Below, piece by piece: positions 22,583 to 32,500 of a DNA stretch of 64,000 bases. A model generated the notes under the pieces. It saw only the letters and a list, made by a program, of their open reading frames with translations. It searched no databases and was not told the origin of the DNA. Source of the DNA: Apiotrichum sp. Y4204 (lineage: Eukaryota > Basidiomycota > Tremellomycetes > Trichosporonales > Trichosporonaceae); assembly GCA_025531455.1 (NCBI GenBank), contig JAMYHL010000015.1, forward strand, positions 248,001-312,000. Reading direction: 5' to 3'. Positions within the stretch are counted from its first letter, which is position 1, and each line of letters starts with the position of its first letter. The position numbers and the translations under genes are program-made.

Positions 22583-23600
22583 ATGGTGAGTCCTTGAGAG
22601 CAAGCAAGAGAACGAGTCCGCTAACATCGCAGCCCCAGGTTTGTCACACGAGTCCGGTCGCACCTAACCCCAGAACGAGTATATGGAGGAGCACCGCAAG
22701 CGCCATGGTCGCCGCATGGACTATGAGGAGAAGAAGTGCGTGGACAGCACGATACAATGACTGACGGCAGGCGCAAGCGCGAGGCGCGTGAGGTGCACAA
22801 GAACTCGCAGGTGACGCAGAAGATGGTCGGCCACAAGGCCAAGATGCACCACGCCAAGCGTCACGCCGAGAAGGTGCAGATGAAGAAGAAGCTCAAGGCG
22901 CACGACGAGCGCAATGTCAAGCAGAAGGACGATGGTGCGGTCAAGGAGGGCGCGCTCCCGACCTATCTGCTCGACCGCGAGGGCCAGAAGGTGGGCACAG
23001 AGTATGTCGGTATACTAATGTCAGGACGCAAAGGCGCTCTCGTCGGCGATCAAGGACCGGAGGAAGGACCGCGCGGCCAAGTACTCGGTCCCGCTGCCCA
23101 AGGTCCGCGGTATTGCAGAGGAGGAGATGTTCAAGGTCATCAAGACTGGAAAGCACAAGAACAAGAGCTGGAAGCGCATGGTCAACAAGGCGACCTTTGT
23201 CGGCGAGGGCTTCACCCGCAAGCCTGTCAAGCTGGAGCGCTTTATCCGTCCGATGGCGCTGCGTATGACCAAGGCGAATGTGACGCACCGTGAGTGAAAG
23301 TGGAGGTGGACGGACACTGACCTGCAGCCGAGCTCAAGACCACGTTCCAGCTTCCTATCCTTGGTGTCAAGAAGAACCCGCAGTCGCCGCTGTACACGTC
23401 CCTCGGAGTGCTCACGAAGGGTACCATTGTCGAGGTCAACGTGTCCGAGCTGGGTCTCGTCACCACTGGTGGCAAGGTTGTTTGGTCGAGTGAGTCAACG
23501 GCTTGTTTCAATGACGTCGATCACTAACCCCACAGAGTACGCCCAGATCACCAACAACCCCGAGCTCGATGGCTGCATCAACTCGGTCCTCCTTGTCTAG
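22583..23600 (+). CDS. NSA2: 60S ribosome biogenesis factor NSA2 (eS8 family)
   Basis: Model: join(22583-22585, 22633-22638, 22674-22735, 22771-22990, 23025-23289, 23328-23489, 23536-23600), about 260 residues. It covers the whole NSA2 protein: [19 protein letters not shown] at the N-terminus, [55 protein letters not shown], and the C-terminal [25 protein letters not shown] to INSVLLV. NSA2 acts in the nucleolus on pre-60S particles during 27S pre-rRNA processing (family knowledge). Exon 1 is only the ATG and exon 2 is a 6-nt micro-exon encoding Pro-Gln. Both flanking introns have their own branch sites (GCTAAC, CCTAAC), and the resulting MPQN start is that of NSA2 in other fungi. The fourth intron is 34 nt with a GTGGGC donor and a TACTAAT branch site. 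Confidence 0.95.
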
Positions 23601-24638
23601 ACTTTCCGGCGTGGCGCGTGTGCGCATTGTGTTCACTCTGTACCAGTACCGATACCCATGCATTCGATCATTCCCAGCTTTGGAGTGTGGAATAATAGGG
23701 ATACTGACGGGAACTGACGTTCGTGGACGAGAAGCAATAGCGACTAGCGAGGAGGTATGTGGCTCCACAACTCACACTACCACGCGCAATTGTTGATGCT
23801 GCTTCCCCACGTTACACCACTGGCAAATCAGCTGGATCGAACAACTTGGCAGTTAATGCTGAAATGACAGACTCTGCGCAAGTCCTGGAGGGAGGCACAC
23901 TCTGATATCGTCGACAGGTCACGGTCCCAAAGGTATCATCCACGCCTCTGCTTGTAGTTGGAATGGGTGAAGTGCTCACGCGACTCAAGCGACGGTCCTG
24001 CAGACATGAGTAACTGTGATACTGTGGCTAGTGAGGTGTAACGAGACAGGGGCCTGAGGACGATGGACATGGAGCGCTGACCGCATTTAGTATTTCGGGC
24101 TGCTCATCACGCAGAAAGAAGCCACACCGAGGTCTGCGCCTTTCAAGCAGCGGCGAGTCAAGTAGACCTGTTATGGAGACGTTGGGAGTGAATACAGCCA
24201 ACAAGATGGCTAAGACAGGTCGCGTGCGTTGCTAACGGGCTTCTCGGTTCACCCAACGCTCGTTCTGAGGTCCGGACGTTCAGTGCTCAGCAACAGTGTA
24301 CATGAAGGTGTGCCAATCGTGGAACACAGTGAATGCATACCCGTATTTTACAGAAACCACAGAGACGGTGTACTCACTGCTTATCGTGCCCTCCATGAGA
24401 TGCGATTCCTTCGAATGGACCGCGGAGAGACCTGTGGGGATGACCTCTTGAGAACTTCTTGGCAATCCGCGAGAGCTCACCACCTGGGGGCGCGTTCTGA
24501 CATCTGACTCGTGTCTCCAACTTGCGACTCACGCGACTCACGGCTCCGACAGTGGTGCGGCTCCGAGGACAGTAACGCCGTTGAAGGGAACATCGGATTG
24601 GGAAGGGGGAACGCACACATTGGACAAACGCGATACAG

Positions 24639-24871
24639 GATCGTCCGGGCGATCCTCGCCACCTGCTCCTGGCCGATCCCAGCCTCCTAAGGACCGACGA
24701 TCCAGCGATCCCCAGCCTTCTAGTCTCTGGCGATCCAGGTCTTCCCTCTTCTGGCGCGATCTGGTGGCGACGATCCGCTGATCGCCGCGTTCTCTCGCAC
24801 CGTCCAAGGTCTGTCGATCCGCAAACGCGCTAGCGAACATGACGGATATGACGGCGATCAGCGCGGATCGC
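24639..24871. repeat. Dense cluster of GATC-containing motifs
   Basis: Twelve GATC tetramers lie within about 233 bp, most in the context (G/A)CGATCC or GGCGATC; chance expectation is about one. Spacing is irregular, so it is a motif cluster rather than a tandem array. Confidence 0.75.
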
Positions 24872-26689
24872 GATACTAGTAGCGCAGCGGGTGGCGGACT
24901 TTCGCGTCATGACGTTGCCTATGGCTCTGTAATGCTGCTGATAACCGCGAGGCGTCATCCTGAATGTGGTCGTTCGTGGGGGGTGGGGACAATAGGCTGA
25001 GGAGGGCAGACACCCTCAACTGCTGCCAGAAGGGCAGGTCCGACCTCACCGAGAAGATTTTCGCCGACGAGCGTGATTTTGCTTTTACTGAAATTTTTCC
25101 ATTATTTTTTATCTTAATTTTTTTTGCTGGCAAGCCTCCACCGCACCTGTGCCGGCCACATCGGACAGTGCGGGCACCCGCCCGGTCATCTCGATTGCAG
25201 CGTAAGCGTCAGTGATAGGGTGAATGCGGGCCGTGGGCGGGCCCATGCCGCTCGCAGCTCGCCGTAATCCTATCGCGTGTATCGCAATTATCGGGTGGAT
25301 GCCGCGGCCAATGCGGGGAGTGCGAGACACGCCAGCGGCGAGTGGCGCGAACGGCAGCGGTCTCACATCTCGCTGGGGCGAGTCGGGGCCGGGTGTGTGC
25401 GCAAGTGAGCACACGCGCACACGAGGAGCGCCAGAATTCCTCCAATGCAGACAGGGACCGGCCCAGGGCCGCTGGCGCGAGTGTGCAAATTTACCGCTGC
25501 AGCCCCTTGGCAAGGGCCCCAGGAGCGTGTGGACAGCTCATTTGCACTTCTGTGATCCAGCCGCAAATGGCGGGTCTGTCCGTGCTGTCTAACAGGCCAG
25601 CCGCCGCGTCGATGCGAGCTGTGGCGCGGTGGTGAAGACTGCGGATCGTGGATCTATGGCCTGTGTGCAGTGGCAGCGTCACGACCAGATGGAACAGCAC
25701 TTGTGGTGCGCAGAGATCTGGGCCCCCCAAGCGCCGTGACTGTCAAGCTGCACGGTGTGCAACCGCGCAGGAGGGTGCAGGTGCTGGCACCCCTACACAT
25801 GGACAGTGGTCGTACAATTGTGGCAAGTTCCGTTGCGGAGGCACAATAGTACTTTCTCAAAAAAAAAATGATCTCGATTATAGAAAAAAAAAAAACTAAA
25901 ACTAAAAAAAAAAGAAAAAACACGCACAAAACGACATGCACACAGGACACGCTCGAAACAAGGCAGAAATTGTTCAGAAAAATTTCAGCTCTACGATGCA
26001 CAGTTCTGTACAGGAACCTGAGGCACGCCCGGGGCCGGATCGCGAAGTGATTTCGAGTTTGGCGAAGCGGCCTGACCGCGCCTGGGGTACGGCATGAGCG
26101 GCTGCCTGAGCGCGGCTTGTGGCTGGAGCGGACGATGGCCACGATGGGTCAGGCATCATGCATTCACTCCCAAGGGGTAGGCAGGTGCACAACGAGGCAC
26201 GATTGGCTGAATGGACAGCAAGGACCGCGCAGGGCTGCGAAATACGTACTGGAAGGGGTACGTGAACCTCAGCGGCGGTGGAATGCCGGCCTTGTGGGGG
26301 CCGGAGGGGCAGGGCACAGGGCACACTAGCTCCACTGTGCCAGCACACCCTCCCCTCTGACCCCCCTCTCTCGTTCCCCGAGAAGATTGTGGAAGGCACG
26401 ACTGGCATCTGGCTGTCAAAGTGGCGCACAGTGCCACAGGCGGAGTTTTTACCCACTCTTGACCCACTTTGGCTCTCTTTGTCCCAGTTCCCCCCCTTTT
26501 TTGGCAATTGCCAGCCATACAATCCCTTCCAGACAGCCTACTCTGGACGGGTGTGACGCGTATGCCACACGACCAAACGCCGTATTTCCGCACCAAAGAG
26601 CCAAAGAGAGCACCAATTTTGAGTGCTGTCCCCAGGAGTACCCCCCCTTCCAGCGTTTCCATCGTGCAGCGCCCCTCCCCCTGGAGGAC

Positions 26690-26789
26690 AGGTCGACGCC
26701 CCGCTGGCACCTTTTTCTTCTCATCCACCAAGACGTTTCTCTCTTTCTTCTTCATCCCATCTCTTTCTCTAAAAAACCCAATCTACTCT
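26690..26789 (+). promoter_or_regulatory. TEF1 core promoter and pyrimidine-rich start region
   Basis: A strong C/T-rich stretch (TTTCTCTCTTTCTTCTTC and TCTCTTTCTC) precedes the predicted leader exon, as in highly expressed fungal genes. No exact start site can be fixed. Confidence 0.5.
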
Positions 26790-27111
26790 GTAAGTCGGCT
26801 CTGGCACTAGTAGGAACAAGACACGCACCCCTCTCTCTCCCGTGAGCCTCACTTTCGTCGCCCGCGCCGAGCTGCTCGCCGCTGCGAGGAGAGTTTGGAG
26901 CCCAGTCGAGGCTGTGGCACCCATTGTCTGACTCGAACTTGGTCGAGAGGCTTTCGGAGACAGAGCTCTTGCGAGGCGCGCCTCGCTCGGACTGCGACCC
27001 CACCGGCACGCAACCCTCTCGAGGGTGGCAGACGTGGTGCCGACTGGGTGGCGAGTTTTGTTCTCATCTGTGTTGCCACATCTTTCTGCCACTTTTCGCT
27101 AACATTCCCAG
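26790..27111 (+). other. Intron in the TEF1 5' leader
   Basis: A strong donor GTAAGT at 26790 and an acceptor at 27110-27111 preceded by the branch site GCTAAC bound a 322-nt intron that ends 14 bases before the TEF1 ATG. It is far longer than the coding introns nearby. Leader introns are common in fungal TEF1 genes and can raise expression (established knowledge). Confidence 0.75.
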
Positions 27112-27125
27112 CAAAACCAGTAAAA

Positions 27126-28578
27126 ATGGGCAAGGACAAGCTTCACGTACGTTGAATCAAGATCGCGATGAAGATCCGAAAAATTTTCATTCACCCGATC
27201 ATGACTGACCATGCAGGTTAACGTCGTCGTTATCGGTCACGTCGACGCCGGTAAGTCGACCACCACCGGCCACCTTATCTACAAGTGCGGTGGTATCGAC
27301 AAGCGTACCGTCGAGAAGTTCGAGAAGGAGGCCGCCGAGCTCGGCAAGGGTTCGTTCAAGTACGCCTGGGTCCTTGACAAGCTCAAGGCCGAGCGTGAGC
27401 GTGGTATCACCATCGACATTGCCCTCTGGAAGTTCGAGACCCCCCGCTACCAGGTCACCGTCATTGACGCCCCCGGCCACCGTGACTTCATCAAGAACAT
27501 GATCACCGGTACCTCGCAGGCTGACTGCGCCATTCTCATCATCGCCTCGGGTGTCGGTGAGTTCGAGGCCGGTATCGCCAAGGAGGGCCAGACCCGCGAG
27601 CACGCTCTTCTCGCCTTCACCCTCGGTGTCCGTCAGCTCATTGTTGCTTGCAACAAGATGGACACCGCCAAGTGGTCGGAGGACCGCTTCAACGAGATCG
27701 TCAAGGAGGCTTCGGGCTTCATCAAGAAGGTCGGCTACAACCCCAAGTCGGTTCCCTTCGTCCCCATCTCGGGCTTCCACGGCGACAACATGATTGACGA
27801 GACCGCCAACATGCCCTGGTACAAGGGATGGACCAAGGAGACCAAGGCCGGCTCCGCCAAGGGCAAGACCCTCCTCGAGGCCATCGACGCCATCGACCCC
27901 CCCCAGCGCCCCACCGACAAGCCCCTCCGTCTCCCCCTCCAGGACGTCTACAAGATCGGCGGTATCGGCACTGTCCCCGTCGGCCGTGTCGAGACTGGTG
28001 TCATCAAGGCCGGTATGGTCGTCACCTTCGCTCCTACCAACGTGACCACTGAGGTCAAGTCGGTCGAGATGCACCACGAGCAGATCCCCGAGGGTCTCCC
28101 CGGAGACAACGTCGGCTTCAACGTCAAGAACGTCTCCATCAAGGACATCCGTCGTGGAAACGTCTGCGGTGACTCCAAGAACGACCCCCCCAAGGAGGCC
28201 GCTTCGTTCAACGCCCAGGTCATCGTCCTCAACCACCCCGGTCAGATCTCGGCCGGCTACACCCCCGTCCTTGACTGCCACACCGCCCACATTGCCTGCA
28301 AGTTCGAGGAGCTCATCGAGAAGATCGACCGTCGTACCGGTAAGACCATGGAGGCCAACCCCAAGTTCGTCAAGTCGGGCGACGCCGCCATCGTCAAGCT
28401 CGTCTCGCAGAAGCCCCTCTGTGTCGAGACTTACCAGGAGTACCCGCCCCTCGGAAGGTTCGCGGTTCGTGACATGCGTCAGACCGTCGCCGTCGGTGTC
28501 ATCAAGTCGGTCGAGAAGACCGACGGCAAGGGTGGCAAGACCACCAAGTCGGCTGAGAAGGCCGCCAAGAAGAAGTAA
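27126..28578 (+). CDS. TEF1: Translation elongation factor 1-alpha
   Basis: Model: join(27126-27146, 27217-28578), 460 residues, the normal length for eEF1A. The first coding exon is MGKDKLH and the second resumes at [20 protein letters not shown], the P-loop. The other GTP-binding motifs are intact: DAPGHRD (G3) and NKMD (G4). Domains 2 and 3 follow, and a Lys-rich tail ends the protein. It delivers aminoacyl-tRNA to the ribosome in the cytosol. Codon use is extremely biased to C-ending codons, in contrast with the large SNF2 gene next to it, as expected for a very highly expressed gene. The strong bias explains the long antisense open frame on the other strand, which is not a gene. Confidence 0.98.
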
Positions 28579-29590
28579 ACCTCTTCATCGAGTGTTCATC
28601 GCCCGTTCGTTTGAGATACTTTTTTAGTGCAGGCGATTGTGTATGCATAGCGCCTGATTCCAATTGCAGAGCTACGAACAGAGGAGTGTCGCCTCCATGG
28701 GACCCATATGGCATGGCTGGGACTTGCAGAATAACACCGCTTCCATTCACCCCACTGACCCCCCGGGTATTGCCCGGGAAACCCAACAGTGTCTGGCCAG
28801 ATGACGGGATCCAATCTCACTGCTCCACCTTTACATCCCTATGGAGGTCTGCCAAGTACGGCCTCACTTACGTAGGACGACGAGGACCACTGCTCGAGTG
28901 TCCGTGGGAACCCCGCAGGTGTAGTTAAAGGGTCTCTAGGACACCTTGTGAGAAGCCCCCTCTGGGCTCGTGACTTGAAGTCCCTCACCCAACAATGGCG
29001 CACAATCGCACCTCCCATCCACACTTTCTCCCAAACTCCCCAAGTCATCAATTCGGCAACCCTCCTGCCCTCTTCCTTGCTCCGCTCTGGCCCCGAACGC
29101 CTTCGCAGTGATGTATTGTGGTTCTGACTGATTACTGATGAACGTCACCACACTCAGCATAGGGCAGCTTCACGGAGATTGTGAACAGAGCACTGCCCGT
29201 TTTGCGAAATGCACAGTTGCACATTGTTCTTCAAGATGTAAAAGACCGAAACACCCTCACCACAACAGACAAACATCCATAAGCACATGCTCGGGCAGCA
29301 CACTGGCCACAAGGCCGGTACAGGCTCATGGGAGACACACAAGGAAGACACACCGGCACAACCTGCTTTCAGCTTTCAGCTTCCCCGAGCCTCGCACTTC
29401 AATGGGGATATGGGCCTGTGCATACATTTCGGCTGTGTGTGTTTTGCATTCCCCTCTCCTTTGCGCTTCTGATCTTCTCCATTCTCCCATTCTACTTCCT
29501 TCCTTCCTTCAATTCGCTCAGCCTCCCTGTAACCTGACTAACACTTTGCACCCACTTTCATTCGCCATTTCTGCTATCACTGAATACTGT
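28579..29590. other. Intergenic between TEF1 and SNF2-like gene
   Basis: About 1 kb with the TEF1 3' region and the SNF2 gene leader (C/T-rich near 29450-29530). A short inverted repeat CCCGGGTATTGCCCGGG lies near 28771. No gene is seen. Confidence 0.5.
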
Positions 29591-32500
29591 ATGCCCCATC
29601 ATCAGAAGGGTCGACCTATTGACCCGGACGAGATGGGGGAGCATAACGAGTCATCGGCATCTGTGAGTTGTTTTGTCCAAGTGAATGAACGCATCTGACG
29701 CTTGAAGCGACCAAAACGTCGAAGGATTCCAAGCTCCCAATCGCTCCCGGATCAGGCAAGGCCCTCCTCGCGCCCCGCTAAACGCCGTGTCGTAATTGTT
29801 GATGAGGACGAAGATGAGGACGAGGGTGGGGATGAGGATGACGAGGGGGATGATGAGGAGGCCGAGGGCTATCGAGCCTATGTGCTTGTAAGTCAGATTG
29901 AGTTTGGACCTGTGATTTTCGCTGATGTGTCTCAGGACGAGGCCATTGAGAGTTCTGAAGGAGATATTCCTTCCTTGGAATCCCTAAACATTCGTGAACA
30001 GGACGACGGCGACGAACACCTGTATGAGCATGAGCCCCTCGTCGGCGATGGTCAGGAGGACCAGTATCAAGATGATGACCATGACGATGGCGACGACGAC
30101 GATGAGCTCTTCTACCATGGCGAGTACAATGACTACGAGGAACCAGAAGATTCTGAGATTCCACGTGGATTCGTCCAAAGAGACGACTCGGTGGATTTTG
30201 CAAGTGACCGGCGTAGCGAATCAACAGCAAGTGATCGGCGTAGCGAGTCAACAGCAGTTCTCAGCGACAGCGACGGCCAGGGAACCCCCGTTGCAAGCCA
30301 AAACGCAGTCGGAGTCGTAAGCCAGCAAACCGTCCAAGGTGATGGCAAAAGTCATGACTCGAACTCGGACAACGATACCACCAACGACACGTTTGTTCTC
30401 GTTTACCAAATGGCCAAAAAAGGAAGAAGCAATGTGCTTGAACAGCACAAGTATCACTCTATAGCTCAACTTCCTCCGTCCCTATCTATTGCCCTCAAGG
30501 ACGGTATCGATGACGATGACGACTCATATCACGAGGGCATGTCTCCCGTGCCTTTCGTTCGCCCAGGTGATTACCGCGAAGATGGCGACGACCTTTACGA
30601 CAGCGAAACTGATGAGAGAGCGCACGTCAACGACGCGCTGAAGAAGTTGGTGAAGGACAAACTCCCCAGCATCAGATTCTCCTCCCATTTGCCGTCCGAA
30701 AGAATGAGCCACGCCATCGAACGGCCCTCCAGGAGCACTCGACTCACAGCTACTCGCCTGTCTGATGTAGACATCAGCTTATTTGTCCAAGGGACCGGCA
30801 ACCGATTGACTTTGCGCCATGGTTTGTTATTGTTACCCTTCGATCCGTTCCAGAACCCCCACCTCAAGGTACAGCTCGAACGTTACCAAGCAGCGACAGG
30901 GCGACTACCGGAACGAGAAGCACTTGACCAGACTCTGAAATATCTCGAGGTGAATCACGCTTTTTTGATGGCAGAATGCCGTCTCCGTAAAAGTCAACTC
31001 GTCGGCAAGCGGGAAAAGGGGGATGGGAAGGGAAAGAGGAAGGAGAAGGAAAAGGAGGAGAAGGTGGATAAGGATGAAGAGTTTACCAGAGTGAGTAGAG
31101 GTTTCCACTTCCTTCTTGAAAACATTCTAATTGCAGACTTTCTGGGACGGGCCTCCTTTGCGGGAATTTTACCAATATCCTCTTCCGCTTGTCGATGAGC
31201 CCAGCACCTCAAACCGACGTGATGCGAAGCGGATGGAGACGCGAGCTTCTGCTCTATGGAAGAAGTGGGTCGACAAGGGGGGTGATCGCGACACACACAT
31301 CGTTTGTCCTGACATCAATATGTGTCTGGACGATCGACGCGGTGTCAGCCTCGAGCGCGTACCGCCGTGGGTCGGACTTCAACTGGAAGAGGCACTGCAA
31401 CCAATTGTCAAGTTGGTTCGGTTGAAGATGGTTGAGGTTGCTCGACGGCGTAGCATGTCAGCTCGGTGCGTCCCGCCCAAACATCGCGAGAACTACGTCT
31501 TCCACTTCAAAAACGAGTCATTCCTTTTGGAAGTGGCGGCCGCTGTGTTTGGCGAATACGCGGTGGTTCACGGGCGTTATAGTCACGACGGTTATAGTCA
31601 CGACGTTAATACGCTTTCCTGGGCTGAGCACGAACCTTTCAGCGACCATGAAAACCTCCTCGACTGCAGCCGTGAGGGTTCGTCGTCGTACCGGGCGCAT
31701 TACTCGAGAATGATCCGCAAGGCAATGCTCGCATTCGCATCCGTTTACCAGGATCAAGAAGAGGATGCCCGGAAAAAAATTGTCAAATTGGATCGGGATT
31801 CGGAAGCAGTCTGGTTCGACATGTGGCGGGCGACCGTTTTGAACGACAACTACGACCTTCCTGACTTCGATAAGCTACTTTTGACCTTCAACAAGTATTC
31901 CGACTACGAGGCTCAGCCACCCCAATGGCTCATCAACTTGGCACGAACGGTAGACTACGATTGGGCCGCAAAAGAGAATGCCGCGCCCACGACGACAGAT
32001 GACGCCATGGACGTGACGGTATCATCCAAAGATGGACCATCCAAAGGGTCTGCACAGGACAAGATTCAAGAGGACGCAATAGAGGTAAACGCCCATGACC
32101 GACAAGTGGTAGACCATCAGCTCGCATCCCTCCTAGACGTTCCGGAATTGGCATCTGACGACTCGGAGGTTCTCGACTGCGTCGGAGATCTGGGCGACAC
32201 CGAGTTTGCGAACATGGATCCGTACGCGCTTATTTGTTATCTTGGGATAGAGGACCACGTCCCAGCCGAACAACGCGAACGGGCGCAAGCCGCAATGGCT
32301 AGTGAACAGGGTGCCGCCGACAGTGCCTACATTACCGCTCGGAATAACGTTCCATTTCCGTATATCAAGAACGTATTCCCCCGAGCTCACCAATTGTCGG
32401 CCGTCGCAAGAATCGTATCGAATGGGTTTCAGCATCGAGATCGATGGGTGACGCTTCTGGCCCACGCGGTTGGCCTTGGCAAGACATTAATCCCACTTCT

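Larger units (their letters stand above)
23601..26789. other. Long intergenic region without recognisable gene
   Basis: More than 3 kb lies between the NSA2 stop and the TEF1 leader. Open frames here are short, overlap on both strands and lack splice-linked partners or known motifs. A cluster of GATC sites lies at 24639-24871, A/T homopolymers at 25090-25130 and 25859-25920, and pyrimidine-rich promoter sequence from 26690. Confidence 0.45.

Noticed and set aside
25859..25925. A-rich tracts as a possible retroelement poly-A tail
   Set aside because: No target-site duplication or element-encoded protein could be seen nearby.
27199..28290. Long open frame antisense to TEF1 (363 codons)
   Set aside because: It is a shadow of the extreme C-ending codon bias of TEF1; no splice, leader or recognisable protein.
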